This document shows positions 1 to 8,711 of a stretch of 64,000 nucleotides of DNA, piece after piece. Numbering within the stretch: the first letter of the stretch is position 1; the number at the start of each line of letters is the position of its first letter. A program made the position numbers and the translations under genes. Source of the stretch: Tianweitania sp. UT-5YL-CI-8 (GTDB lineage: Bacteria > Pseudomonadota > Alphaproteobacteria > Rhizobiales > Rhizobiaceae). Under the pieces are notes generated by a model. It made no database searches. It was not told the origin of the DNA and saw only the letters and a program-made list of their open reading frames with translations. The stretch spans positions 62,001-126,000 of the forward strand of contig NZ_JASCRR010000007.1 of NCBI RefSeq assembly GCF_030010215.1. The letters are read 5' to 3'.

Positions 1-1
1 C

Positions 2-118
2 GAAAACCAGGCGAATGAAACGGCATGTCGCAAAAAGCGGGTGGTGGAAAAGCGTCAGCATGGCCCTGCGTGGTATTTGAAGTCTGCGGCTCTGGCGAAT
101 CGCATCATGCGCCGTTAA
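2..118 (+). CDS. C-terminal fragment of an unidentified protein (partial)
   Basis: An open frame runs in from the left edge of the window and ends at TAA (116-118), giving 38 residues. The peptide is rich in Lys and Arg and ends in ALANRIMRR. No start lies inside the window and I do not recognise the family. The only support is continuity of the frame and its position ahead of uppP on the same strand, so it may be spurious. Confidence 0.25.
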   Translation, partial: ENQANETACRKKRVVEKRQHGPAWYLKSAALANRIMRR

Positions 119-211
119 TGCTTTGCAACCCGTTTAGAGGGTGCCCGGCGCAAGACCTATAGGAGCAGTCGGGGGCCATGACAAGCAAGCGCGGCCTTGC
201 GCGGAGACAAT

Positions 212-1018
212 ATGGAAAGCCAGACGATCGTTGAAGCCCTCCTGCTGGGCCTGTTGGAGGGGCTGACGGAATTCATTCCGGTGTCCTCCACCGGGCATAT
301 CCTGCTGGCGGGGCATTTCCTGGGTTTCGAATCGACCGGCAAGGCGTTCGAGGTGCTGATCCAGCTGGGCGCCATCCTCGCCATCCTCAGCGTCTATTTC
401 GGCAAGCTTTGGAAAATGCTGACGGATTTGCCAAGCGATGCACGCACGCAGCGCTTCGTGCTCGGCATTCTGGTCGCCTTCCTGCCCGCCGCCGTGATTG
501 GCGCGCTCGCGCATGACTTCATCAAGACCGTGCTGTTCGAAACCCCGATGCTGATCTGCATCATGCTGATCGTCGGCGGCTTCATTCTCCTCTATGTCGA
601 CCGCCTGCAGCTGCGGCCGAAATATCACGATGCGATGGATTTTCCGCTGCCCATGTGCCTGAGCATCGGCTTCATACAATGCCTGGCGATGATCCCGGGC
701 GTCTCGCGTTCGGGCTCCACCATCGTCGGTTCGCTGCTTTTGGGCGCCGACAAACGCTCCGCAGCGGAGTTTTCCTTCTTTCTCGCCATGCCGACCATGG
801 CGGGAGCCTTCGCCTACGACCTGTTCAAGAACCACGACGCTCTTTCGAGTTCCGACATCACCATCATCGTCGTCGGTTTCGTTGCCGCGTTCGTGTCCGG
901 CCTGTTCGTGGTCAGGCACCTGCTCGACTACGTCTCACGGCACGGCTACGCGCTGTTCGGCTGGTGGCGGCTAGTGGTCGGCGGCGTGGGCCTGGTCGCG
1001 TTGCTCATCTGGGGGTGA
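212..1018 (+). CDS. uppP: Undecaprenyl-diphosphatase (UppP/BacA)
   Basis: This integral membrane enzyme dephosphorylates undecaprenyl pyrophosphate and so recycles the lipid carrier of peptidoglycan and other surface polymers. The 268-residue product carries both family signatures: [14 protein letters not shown] near residues 16-29, which contains the catalytic Glu and His, and PGVSRSGST in the second half. Several hydrophobic segments fit a polytopic protein, and the length is typical of the family. I chose the ATG at 212, preceded by GCGGAGACAAT, over an in-frame TTG at 197. The gene stands alone, with a likely promoter region between 119 and 211. Confidence 0.95.
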   Translation: MESQTIVEALLLGLLEGLTEFIPVSSTGHILLAGHFLGFESTGKAFEVLIQLGAILAILSVYFGKLWKMLTDLPSDARTQRFVLGILVAFLPAAVIGALAHDFIKTVLFETPMLICIMLIVGGFILLYVDRLQLRPKYHDAMDFPLPMCLSIGFIQCLAMIPGVSRSGSTIVGSLLLGADKRSAAEFSFFLAMPTMAGAFAYDLFKNHDALSSSDITIIVVGFVAAFVSGLFVVRHLLDYVSRHGYALFGWWRLVVGGVGLVALLIWG

Positions 1019-1082
1019 ACGGCGGCATTTTCCGCACCTACTCCCTGTTTAAAAATCCCTGTTTGCATGCCATATTCCTTGG

Positions 1083-1319
1083 ATGGACATGCCATTCGAT
1101 ATCACTCCGGAACTTAAAGCACGCATCGATGCTATCGCGCAGCGTTCGACGCTGACGCCGTCAGAGGTTGTGACTGACGCGCTCGAAAACGGTCATTCTC
1201 TGGAGTGGCAGGAACGGTTCCTGGACAAGGTGGCGGCGGGCACCGCAGCGGCTGACAGCGAGGATTTCGCAAGCCCGGGCGAAGTGGAGCGCGTGCTGAT
1301 GAAATACCGCCCATCCTGA
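1083..1319 (+). CDS. Ribbon-helix-helix antitoxin of a ParE-type module
   Basis: A 78-residue protein whose N-terminus (FDITPELKARIDAIAQ, then TPSEVV and a helix) is that of CopG/ParD-like ribbon-helix-helix antitoxins. These bind DNA as dimers to repress their own operon and neutralise a RelE/ParE toxin through the C-terminal half. The stop codon (1317-1319) overlaps the ATG of the downstream toxin frame by one base, the usual arrangement of such modules. A second in-frame ATG at 1089 could also be the start. The toxin partner is interrupted, so this antitoxin is probably an orphan or a residual repressor. Family call is by motif and context. Confidence 0.75.
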   Translation: MDMPFDITPELKARIDAIAQRSTLTPSEVVTDALENGHSLEWQERFLDKVAAGTAAADSEDFASPGEVERVLMKYRPS

Positions 1320-1606
1320 TGGAGGTGTTCTGGACGTGACCTGCTCTCGATGACGTCGAGGAGATCGCGGACTTCATCGTACAAGAAAGCCCCAGCGCAG
1401 CCTACAGGCTTACACATGACATCGTTCGCCGCAGCGAACTGCTTCTTGGTGATAATCCTAAGATGGGTCGCGTTGGCCGCGTTTCAGCTACGCGCGAACT
1501 GGTTCTGACTAAAACGTCCTACATTGTCGTTTATCGCGTCACCGTTAAGGTCGAAATTCTCGCCGTGGTGCATGACGCGCAGGAATGGCCCGAGAGTTTT
1601 TCCTAA
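1319..1606 (+). pseudogene. RelE/ParE-type toxin interrupted by a single stop codon
   Basis: Reading from the ATG that overlaps the antitoxin stop, the frame encodes MEVFWT, meets TGA at codon 7 (1337-1339), then continues open for 88 codons to TAA at 1604-1606. The continuation (PALDDVEEIADFI, ELVLTKTSYIVVYRV, EILAVVHDAQEWP) is a full-length ParE/RelE-superfamily toxin. The residue after W-T in this family is commonly Arg, so one CGA-to-TGA transition would explain the break. No ATG or GTG start with a ribosome site follows closely. The rest of the frame looks undamaged, which suggests a recent mutation or a sequencing error. Confidence 0.8.
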
Positions 1607-1610
1607 CTCC

Positions 1611-2585
1611 TCAAGCCTCGGTCTTCTGCGTAAACTGCCCGGCCAGGCGGTAGCGCCAGAGATAGGACGGCAGGATCGCAGCCGTGCTGCGCGGCTCCAG
1701 GCCCATGCCGTCGAGTGTCAGGCCGGCCTTGACGGCGTGCTCGGACACGACATTGTGGGTTTTCAGCAGCGCGACCTGATCCTTGGTCAGCAGCGGATTG
1801 GGCAGGAGCTGCAGGATCGATGCCTGCAGATTGGCCACCGACCACGGCAAAGCGACCAGAAGCCGCTTGCGGCCGGTGATCTCCAGCATCTGTTCCAGGC
1901 ATTCGCGGAAGGTCATGACGTCGGGCCCGCCAAGCTCGTAGGTCTTGCCGGCTTCGAGCTTGCCCTGCACAGAGCGCACCACCGCTTCGGCAACGTCGCC
2001 GACGAAGACCGGCTGCAGCTTGGTCTCGCCGCCGCCGATCAAAGGCAGGACCGGCGAGAAACGCGCCATATTGGCAAAACGGTTGTAGAAAGAGTCCTCG
2101 GGGCCGAAGACGATGGATGGGCGCAGGATGACGGCGTCCGGCAGCGTATGCAAAACCGCCTTCTCGGCGCGCGCCTTGGTCTGGGCATAGAGCGATTCGG
2201 AGTGCGCATCGGCGCCGATGGCCGATACATGGGTGAATTGCGCGCCGACGGAGCGGGCGGCTTCGGCAATGGCGTGGGCGCCGAATTCCTGCACCGAGGA
2301 GAATTTCTGGCGGCCGGCCTCATGCAGGATGCCGACAAGGTTGACGACATGGGTCGCGCCCTGCACCGCGCGGTCGACGGACCAGCGCACCCGCACATTG
2401 GCCTGGATCGGCTGGATCTGGCCGACATTGCCGAGCGGCTGCAGGTAATTGGCCAGTTCAGGCCGGCGGCAGGCGACCCGAACCAGATAACCCCGCTTGG
2501 CCAGCGCGCGCACGACATGGCGGCCGACGAAACCGGAACCGCCGAAGACGGTCACGATCTGGGGGGTCTGGAGTATTTCGGTCAT
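1611..2585 (-). CDS. NDUFA9-like NAD(P)-binding protein (extended SDR)
   Basis: A 324-residue member of the atypical short-chain dehydrogenase family that includes the complex I accessory subunit NDUFA9. The N-terminal glycine motif is VFGGSGFVGRHVV (about residues 12-24), followed by a Rossmann core with VNLVGIL and SIVFGPEDSFYNRFA. The family binds NAD(P)H and, in bacteria, has been associated with respiratory complex I or quinone metabolism; its catalytic role is unclear. I chose the ATG at 2585 over an upstream in-frame start because the extension is low-complexity and unlike the family. It converges with the broken toxin gene, leaving 4 bp between them. Confidence 0.88.
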   Translation of the reverse strand: MTEILQTPQIVTVFGGSGFVGRHVVRALAKRGYLVRVACRRPELANYLQPLGNVGQIQPIQANVRVRWSVDRAVQGATHVVNLVGILHEAGRQKFSSVQEFGAHAIAEAARSVGAQFTHVSAIGADAHSESLYAQTKARAEKAVLHTLPDAVILRPSIVFGPEDSFYNRFANMARFSPVLPLIGGGETKLQPVFVGDVAEAVVRSVQGKLEAGKTYELGGPDVMTFRECLEQMLEITGRKRLLVALPWSVANLQASILQLLPNPLLTKDQVALLKTHNVVSEHAVKAGLTLDGMGLEPRSTAAILPSYLWRYRLAGQFTQKTEA

Positions 2586-2648
2586 CGCTGGCTCCGGCGC
2601 TGATATGGCTGGGATGTCAGCATTTCTTAGTCGCTTTCTGGCAAAAGG

Positions 2649-2675
2649 CAAAGAGCGACGCTGCGTCGCTCTTTG
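2649..2675. repeat. Perfect 12-bp palindrome between divergent promoters
   Basis: The arms CAAAGAGCGACG (2649-2660) and CGTCGCTCTTTG (2664-2675) are exact reverse complements around a CTG spacer. The element lies in the shared upstream region of the leftward NDUFA9-like gene (start 2585) and the rightward flavin oxidase (start 2762). No transcript visible here should end at this point, so an operator or a 5' leader hairpin is more likely than a terminator. Confidence 0.6.
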
Positions 2676-2761
2676 ACATAGTTTGCCGCAGTCCAAAGCC
2701 GCTCAACCCGGCTTTAACCATGCCTATGCTTGATGCGCCTCAGGGATAGCGGGGAGCCATC

Positions 2762-4252
2762 ATGACGACGACCAGGCGCAATTTTCTCAAAGGGGGAGCC
2801 GCGGGACTTGCGGCGAGTGGCCTCGGCCTGTCCTTCGCCCAGGCGCGCGATGTCAGCGGCGTTGTTCAAAGAGGGCTGGAAAGCCTCGGAAAAGGGCTGA
2901 AGGGCCGGCTTCTGCTGCCCGACGATTATGCCTATGCGTTTGCCGCGATGCCGAACAATGCGCGCTGGTCCGGCGTTTTGCCCAAGGCCATCGCACGGTG
3001 CGCCGATGCGCGGGACGTGCAGGCCTGCGTCGCGTGGGCACGCGACAACGGGCAGCCTTTCGCCATCCGCTCGGGAGGCCATTCCTATGCCGGCTACTCC
3101 ACCACAGACGGACTTCTGATCGACCTGAAAGGCCTAAGAGGCTCAAGCATCGACCTTCAGAACGGCACGGCGACGCTGCAAGGCGGCGTCAACAACGAGG
3201 GCAGCGCTAGCGCCTTGCGCGGGCTTCCCTTCGCCATCCCCTCGGGCCGATGCCCCACGGTCGGCGTCGGCGGACTGGTTCTCGGCGGCGGCTGGGGCTT
3301 TTCAGCCACCCATGCGGGCATGACCTGCGACAGCCTGCTGTCCACCGAAGTCGTACTCGCCAATGGCGACACGATCACCGCCAGCGACAGCGAGGCGAGC
3401 GATCTGTTTTGGGCGGCGCGTGGCGGCGGCGGCGGCAATTTCGGCGTTCACACCGCCTTCACCTTCAAGCTGCGGCCAGTGCATGACCTGGTCACGTTCA
3501 ATATCTTCTGGCCGGGCGGCAAGGGCGTCGAGATGATGTCGATGCTGCAGGACATCCAGCTTGCCAATCCCACGACCATATCGATGCGCAGCAAGATGAC
3601 GCCTGCGACCAATACCGCGTTTCCGGCCATCGAGACACTTGGCGCACAGACGCTCGGCATCTACTGGGGCACGGAAAGCGAATTGCGCGAAATCCTGCAG
3701 CCCGCCTTCGCGCTTCTCGAGCCGCACAGCAGCGAAATCAACACGATGCACTACTGGAGCGCGCGCGACTATCTGGTGACGGACGATCCAATCGGCTTCT
3801 ACGAGATCCGCGCCAATTACATCTCCGATCGGCTCAACGAGGAGGGGCTGGAGACCATGCTGCGCTGGATGTCGAAATGGCCCGGCGGCTCGGTGCGCCA
3901 GGTTAATATGGGCGTCTTCTTTGCATCCGGCGGTGCGGTCAAGAACAAGCGTCCCGACGAGACGGCCTATGTCCACCGCGACTGCAACTTCCTGTTCGAG
4001 ATGGAAACCGCATGGGGTCCGCTCGACAGCCTCGAGACGGTCGACAGGCAACGCGGCTGGCTCAAAGACTACGTCGCTGACATGCAGCGCTTTTTGCTGC
4101 CCAGCGCCTATGTCAATTTCCCCAACCGCGACCAGCCGGACTGGCAGCAAGCCTATTACGGGCAGAATTTCGCGCGGCTGCAAAAGGTCAAGAAGCGCTA
4201 CGACCCCGACAATATCTTTCGGTTCCACCAGAGCATTCCGCCCGCGGCCTGA
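2762..4252 (+). CDS. Tat-exported FAD-binding oxidoreductase (BBE-like)
   Basis: A 496-residue flavoprotein of the berberine-bridge-enzyme/6-hydroxynicotine-oxidase class. The N-terminus carries a twin-arginine signal (R5-R6 in TTRRNFLKGG) and a hydrophobic stretch, so export as a folded holoenzyme is expected. The PCMH FAD domain has RSGGH (H107) and GRCPTVGVGG (C164), the two residues that in relatives attach FAD through both a histidyl and a cysteinyl bond. The C-terminal BBE motif YYGQNFARLQKVKKRYDP is present. Relatives oxidise alcohols, sugars or alkaloids; the substrate here cannot be read from sequence. Divergent from the NDUFA9-like gene. Confidence 0.9.
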   Translation: MTTTRRNFLKGGAAGLAASGLGLSFAQARDVSGVVQRGLESLGKGLKGRLLLPDDYAYAFAAMPNNARWSGVLPKAIARCADARDVQACVAWARDNGQPFAIRSGGHSYAGYSTTDGLLIDLKGLRGSSIDLQNGTATLQGGVNNEGSASALRGLPFAIPSGRCPTVGVGGLVLGGGWGFSATHAGMTCDSLLSTEVVLANGDTITASDSEASDLFWAARGGGGGNFGVHTAFTFKLRPVHDLVTFNIFWPGGKGVEMMSMLQDIQLANPTTISMRSKMTPATNTAFPAIETLGAQTLGIYWGTESELREILQPAFALLEPHSSEINTMHYWSARDYLVTDDPIGFYEIRANYISDRLNEEGLETMLRWMSKWPGGSVRQVNMGVFFASGGAVKNKRPDETAYVHRDCNFLFEMETAWGPLDSLETVDRQRGWLKDYVADMQRFLLPSAYVNFPNRDQPDWQQAYYGQNFARLQKVKKRYDPDNIFRFHQSIPPAA

Positions 4253-4276
4253 AGACCGCAGGCGACTGGCCTGGAC

Positions 4277-4729
4277 TCAAAATTCCTTGCCGATGCGGGC
4301 GTCGACCGAATGACGGTTGCCGCCGCGCACGAAGAAGAAGAACAGGATCGCCGCCCAGAGAATGGACTTCTCCGCGCCGCTATAGCCTTGACCCTGCGTG
4401 ATCCAGTGGAACCACACCGTGACCAGCAGCACAAAGGTGGCAGCCAAAGCCGCCGGTCGCGTGAACAGGCCGAGGATCAGCAGGATGCCGCCAAAGAATT
4501 CGGTGATGGCCAGGAGCGGTGCCCACAGCACGCCCGGATAGAAACCGAGGCTTTCGACCATGCCGGTAGCGCCGAAGGGGTTGATGATCTTGGGCGCGCC
4601 ATGGATGACGAGCGCCCCGCCGGCGACGACGCGCAACAGCGTCTCGGCTGTGTCGTGGAGGTTGCTATAAAGCCCGCGCAGCGCAGGGATGAAAAGGCTG
4701 CGGTTTGAACCTGTCGTCGAAATGCTCAC
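4277..4729 (-). CDS. DoxX family membrane protein
   Basis: A 150-residue membrane protein with four hydrophobic helices. It has the DoxX core LLRVVAGGALVIHGAPKI and a second half rich in FFGGILLILGLFTRPAA. DoxX proteins are small quinone-linked or thiol-redox membrane proteins whose roles differ among members. I prefer a GTG start at 4729, preceded by GGAGAC about eight bases upstream, over the longer frame opening at 4795, whose extra residues are Pro-rich and unlike the family. It converges with the flavin oxidase, leaving 24 bp. Confidence 0.8.
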   Translation of the reverse strand: MSISTTGSNRSLFIPALRGLYSNLHDTAETLLRVVAGGALVIHGAPKIINPFGATGMVESLGFYPGVLWAPLLAITEFFGGILLILGLFTRPAALAATFVLLVTVWFHWITQGQGYSGAEKSILWAAILFFFFVRGGNRHSVDARIGKEF

Positions 4730-4999
4730 ACTAGTCTCCGGTCTCGGGCCAGCCGGCGCCTTGGGAGGATGCGCTGGCCGGCCGGGTTTCGTCAAAGCGA
4801 TAACGTCCGGAAAGTCTTCGACTTTTCGGCGCGCTTCTTAACGCCGGATGCATTGATGACGGTCAAATCAACATAGTTTGAATAAACTTGATTTTTCAAG
4901 TCAAATTTTATTGCGCGCCGTTTCACGGTCTCCATTGTATCGCCTTGTAACCCCGATGGAGTAGAAGATAACAGGGTCCAAAAAAGGGTTTCAGAAGCA

Positions 5000-6094
5000 A
5001 TGTTGTCGATCACCGAACAGAGAATGATCCGCTTGCGCGAGCGCATGGCCGAGACCGAAACCGACCTCGTCGTGCTCGGCCCGTCCTCGCATATGAAATG
5101 GCTTGCAGACCTGTCGCCGCATGGCGACGAGCGCCCCGTTCTGCTGATCGTGAGCCCGGGTCATGCCGGCTTCCTGATGCCGGCGCTGAACGTCGACAGT
5201 TCGCGCCAGCATACCGATCTGCCGTTTTATCCCTGGGCAGACAGCGAGGGCCCCGATGCGGCGCTGACCGCGCTTTTGCAGGCCTCCGGCATTTCCGAAA
5301 CGCCGTCGCTCGCCATAGACGAGACCATGCGCGCCGATTTCGCGCTTCTGGTGCTCGACGCCCTGCCCGGCGCAAAACGTAAGTTCACGGACGACACGGT
5401 GGGCTTTCTGCGCGCGCAGAAAGATGACAGCGAGTACCAGGCATTGAAGGCCAATGCGCTGATCAATGACGGTGCGATGCGCGCAGCCTTCGCGGCGCTG
5501 AAGCCCGGCGTCACTGAACTGGAAATCGCCGCCGTAGTGCGCGACTACTACGTGGCCCACGGAGCGACCGCCGAGTTCACCAGCATCTGCTTCGGCGAAA
5601 ACGGCGCCTTCCCGCACCATCACACCGGAAGCCGAGTGCTGGGCGAAGACGAGGCCGTGCTGATCGACATCGGCGGACGCAGCAATGGCTATCCCAGCGA
5701 CATGACGCGCGTCGCCGTGGCCGGAACGCCTCCCGAAGGTTTCGACGAGGTGCATGCAGTGCTCGATCGCGCGGTGAAGGCGGCGATTGCGGTGGCCAAG
5801 CCGGGTGTTGCGGCCAAAGAGGTCGACAAAGCAGCGCGCGATGTCATCATCGAAGCCGGCTATGGCGAATTTTTCCTGCACCGCACCGGCCACGGATTGG
5901 GCATCGACATCCACGAGCCGCCTTACATCACCGCGACGGCGGAAACCATCCTAGAGGAAGGCAACGTGTTTTCCATCGAGCCTGGCATCTATCTCGCCGG
6001 CCGTTTCGGCTTGAGGCTGGAGGAGATCGTCATCCTGCGCGGCAACCGGGCCGAGGTTTTGTCGCAGCTTCCGCGCGACGCCTATCGTGCCTAA
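5000..6094 (+). CDS. M24 family metallopeptidase (Xaa-Pro aminopeptidase-like)
   Basis: A 364-residue pita-bread-fold peptidase. The N-terminal creatinase-like domain spans about residues 8-130 and the catalytic domain about 145-360. All five dinuclear metal ligands are recognisable: D223 (LIDIGG), D234 (PSDMTR), H298 (HRTGHG), E327 (SIEPG) and E341 (RLEE), so the enzyme should be active. It would remove an N-terminal residue before proline or cleave a dipeptide in the cytoplasm. The 270-bp region upstream (4730-4999) is AT-rich compared with its surroundings and probably holds the promoter. It ends one base before the convergent phosphorylase gene. Confidence 0.92.
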   Translation: MLSITEQRMIRLRERMAETETDLVVLGPSSHMKWLADLSPHGDERPVLLIVSPGHAGFLMPALNVDSSRQHTDLPFYPWADSEGPDAALTALLQASGISETPSLAIDETMRADFALLVLDALPGAKRKFTDDTVGFLRAQKDDSEYQALKANALINDGAMRAAFAALKPGVTELEIAAVVRDYYVAHGATAEFTSICFGENGAFPHHHTGSRVLGEDEAVLIDIGGRSNGYPSDMTRVAVAGTPPEGFDEVHAVLDRAVKAAIAVAKPGVAAKEVDKAARDVIIEAGYGEFFLHRTGHGLGIDIHEPPYITATAETILEEGNVFSIEPGIYLAGRFGLRLEEIVILRGNRAEVLSQLPRDAYRA

Positions 6095-6095
6095 A

Positions 6096-6893
6096 TCAGC
6101 CCAGGCCGCCGATGGCTGATTTGAGGATTGCCGCTAATCGTTTACCACCCAAAGGCGCCATATCCTTGGTTTCCTGGTGCGACAGCTCACCGCCCGTCAT
6201 GCCGGCGGCAAGGTTGGTGATAACCGAACAGGCCGCCACGCGCATGCCGAAGAAGCGCGCGATGATGACCTCCGGCACGGTCGACATGCCCACCGCGTTG
6301 GCGCCGAACACACCAGCCATGCGGATTTCCGCCGGCGTTTCGAAGGACGGCCCGGAGAACCACATATAGACACCCTTGTGCAGCTCGGTGCCCGTCTCCT
6401 TCGCGGCCTGTTCGAGGCGTGCCGACAGGACAGGATCGTAGGCTTGCGTCAAGCCGACGAAACGCCGGTCTGAAGGTTCGCCGAACAGCGGATTGGAACC
6501 GGAGAAATTGATATGATCGGTGATCAACATCACCGATCCGGGCGGCATGTCCGTCTCAAGCGAGCCGGCGGCGTTGGTCAGAAACAGCATGTCGACGCCG
6601 ATGCCGGCGAGGATTTCCAAGGCCGGGCGCATAGCCGCGGCGTTGCCGTGCTCATAATAATGCGCACGGCCCGACAGTACGATGACCGGCGTACCAGACA
6701 GCGTTCCAACACGCAGTTCGCCGGAATGGCCGGTAACGCCGCTGATCGGGAAACCTGGTATCTCGCTGTAGGGAATGCGGATTGCGTCCTCCACCTCGTC
6801 GGCCAGGCTGCCCAGCCCAGAGCCTAGCACGACGGCGATTTTCGGCCGGCGATGCTCGAGCCAGCTCTTCAGAATGTCGATGGATTGCTGCAT
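6096..6893 (-). CDS. Purine-nucleoside phosphorylase (inosine/guanosine type)
   Basis: A 265-residue trimeric-type PNP that splits inosine or guanosine with phosphate into base and ribose-1-phosphate for purine salvage. Family motifs are in order: VVLGSGLG, GHSGEL, SGRAHYYEHG, TNAAGSL, the substrate loop SGPSFETPAEIRM, GMSTVPE and TNLAAGM. The start at 6893 follows AGGAGACGGAC; a longer open frame to 7022 has no family-like residues. It is transcribed away from the agl operon, at the place where a LacI-type agl regulator often lies in related genomes. Confidence 0.93.
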   Translation of the reverse strand: MQQSIDILKSWLEHRRPKIAVVLGSGLGSLADEVEDAIRIPYSEIPGFPISGVTGHSGELRVGTLSGTPVIVLSGRAHYYEHGNAAAMRPALEILAGIGVDMLFLTNAAGSLETDMPPGSVMLITDHINFSGSNPLFGEPSDRRFVGLTQAYDPVLSARLEQAAKETGTELHKGVYMWFSGPSFETPAEIRMAGVFGANAVGMSTVPEVIIARFFGMRVAACSVITNLAAGMTGGELSHQETKDMAPLGGKRLAAILKSAIGGLG

Positions 6894-7090
6894 GTCCGTC
6901 TCCTCTTCTCGGTGCCTTTGAAGCATGGCGGGCGCGACGGGAAAAGCCCGCGTCGCAGAACTGACGCACCGGAAGCCCGTCGGATCGGCCGGACAGTTGC
7001 GCGATGCTGTTGTGTGAGGCACAGTCGCCCCATCGTCGGCGGGATGGAAGGAGGTTTCATCCTGGCAAACAGATCAACCGGGAGGTATCG

Positions 7091-8446
7091 ATGAAGAAGA
7101 CCCTCATGCTGGGCGTGGCGTTTGCAGCGCTTTGCCTCGCCGCCCCTGCGCAGGCCGAACTGAAATTCAAGCCGGGCGAAGACGCCCGCTTCACCTGGTC
7201 GAACTATGACGACCTTAAGAAGGTCGACCTTAAGGGCGAGACACTGTCCATCTTCGGGCCCTGGCGCGGCGAAGACGAGGCCCTGGCGCGAAGCGTACTC
7301 GAATACTTCTCCGAGGCTACCGGCGCGACTATCAACTATGCTTCGTCGGAAAATTACGAGCAGCAGATCGTCATCGACACGCAGGCCGGTAGCCCGCCTA
7401 ACATCGCCATCCTGCCGCAGCCCGGACTGATCCAGGATCTCGCCTCGAAGGGTCTGCTGACGCCGCTGGACGAGGGTACCGCCAATTTCGTCAAGGAAAA
7501 CTACGGCGCGGGCCAGTCCTGGGTCGATCTCGGCACCTTCAACGACAAGGACGGCAAGGCCGGCTTCTACGGCTTTCCGTTCAAGGCCGACCTGAAATCG
7601 CTGGTCTGGTACGTGCCGGAAAACTTCGAGGAAGCGGGTTACGAAGTGCCCAAGACCTGGGAGGACATGCAGAAGCTGACCGACCAGATCGTTGCCGATG
7701 GCGGCGTGCCGTGGTGCATTGGCCTGGGTTCGGGCGGCGCCACCGGCTGGCCGGCCACCGACTGGGTCGAAGACATCATGCTGCGCACCCAGACGCCCGA
7801 GGTCTACGACCAGTGGACCAAGAACGAGATCAAGTTCAACGATCCCGCCGTGGTCAATGCGCTGACGATCTTCGCCGAGATCGCCACCAACGACAAATAT
7901 GTCGACGGCGGCAAGGCAGCGGTCGCCGCCACCGATTTCCGCGACAGCCCCAAAGGGCTCTTCGCCGTTCCGCCAAAATGCTATCTGCACCGCCAGGCGT
8001 CGTTCATCTCCTCCTTCTTCCCCGAAGGCACCGAGCTGGGCGAGGACGCGGATTTCTTCTACCTGCCGACCTATGCCTCCAAGCCTGAACTTGGCACCCC
8101 GGTGCTGGGCGGCGGCACGCTGTTCACCATCACCAAGGATTCCAAGGCCGCGCGTGCCTTCATCGACTATCTGAAAATGCCTTTGGCGCATGAAATCTGG
8201 ATGGCGCAGTCCGGCTTTCTGACGCCGCTCAAGACGGTCAACAAGGACGCCTATGCCAACGACGCGCTGAAGCGTCAGGGCGACATTTTGGTCAACGCCA
8301 CGACCTTCCGCTTCGATGGATCCGACCTGATGCCCGGCAAGATCGGCGCAGGCGCGTTCTGGACCGGCATGATCGACCTCGTCGGCGGCAAGTCGCCGGA
8401 AGCGGTCGGCACCGACATCCAGAAAAGCTGGGACGGGATCAAGTAG
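7091..8446 (+). CDS. aglE: Alpha-glucoside ABC transporter substrate-binding protein
   Basis: A 451-residue periplasmic solute-binding protein. It has a Sec signal peptide (MKKTLMLGVAFAALCLAAPA, cleavage near Ala-Gln-Ala) and a family-1 sugar-binding fold containing SIFGPWRGEDE and NIAILPQPGLIQDL. In Sinorhizobium, AglE delivers sucrose, maltose and trehalose-type alpha-glucosides to AglFG. The start at 7091 follows GGGAGGT. It heads aglE-aglF-aglG-aglA-aglK in the order known from rhizobia. No LacI-like regulator or clear LacI operator is seen in the 197-bp upstream region. Confidence 0.93.
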   Translation: MKKTLMLGVAFAALCLAAPAQAELKFKPGEDARFTWSNYDDLKKVDLKGETLSIFGPWRGEDEALARSVLEYFSEATGATINYASSENYEQQIVIDTQAGSPPNIAILPQPGLIQDLASKGLLTPLDEGTANFVKENYGAGQSWVDLGTFNDKDGKAGFYGFPFKADLKSLVWYVPENFEEAGYEVPKTWEDMQKLTDQIVADGGVPWCIGLGSGGATGWPATDWVEDIMLRTQTPEVYDQWTKNEIKFNDPAVVNALTIFAEIATNDKYVDGGKAAVAATDFRDSPKGLFAVPPKCYLHRQASFISSFFPEGTELGEDADFFYLPTYASKPELGTPVLGGGTLFTITKDSKAARAFIDYLKMPLAHEIWMAQSGFLTPLKTVNKDAYANDALKRQGDILVNATTFRFDGSDLMPGKIGAGAFWTGMIDLVGGKSPEAVGTDIQKSWDGIK

Positions 8447-8483
8447 CGCTTTGATCGCATTGCCCACAGCTGAGTTGCGGAGC

Positions 8484-8652
8484 CCCCCTCACCCGGCCTC
8501 CGCTCCGCTCGGCCACCCTCTCCCCGCTGGGGAGAGGAATACCCCCACCGTCACTGCCCAGAACTACACCCGAATTCTGGCTCGGCGGTAATTGAGCTCC
8601 TCTCCCCAGCGGGGAGAGGGTGGCCGAGCGGAGCGGAGGCCGGGTGAGGGGG
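8484..8652. repeat. Intergenic element with perfect 55-bp inverted arms
   Basis: The left arm (8484-8538) and right arm (8598-8652) are exact reverse complements over 55 bases, separated by a 59-base spacer. Each arm also contains the short palindrome CTCTCCCCGCTGGGGAGAG. Transcribed RNA could fold into a very stable long hairpin. The element sits inside the agl operon between the binding protein and the first permease. Related but diverged elements occur at 14577-14790 and 19630-19785. I take it as one copy of a dispersed palindromic repeat family of the kind common in Rhizobiales intergenic DNA. Confidence 0.9.
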
Positions 8653-8711
8653 ATGCGGCTTCGACGCGCCTCGTGCCAAAAGGTTTGTCAACAGCGAGGG
8701 GAAATGACGTC

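Noticed and set aside
1337-1339. TGA in the toxin frame as selenocysteine or programmed read-through
   Set aside because: No SECIS-like hairpin follows, Sec is not known in this family, and a plain CGA-to-TGA change is simpler.
4792-4935. Short leftward frame of 47 codons in the AT-rich region before the M24 peptidase gene
   Set aside because: It has a possible weak ribosome site, but its composition matches promoter DNA, it resembles no family and it overlaps the likely promoter of the peptidase gene.
8592-8711. Extended N-terminus of AglF beginning inside the right arm of the inverted repeat
   Set aside because: The extra residues are encoded by the palindromic element and are unlike permease N-termini; the ATG at 8712 starts the family-like sequence.
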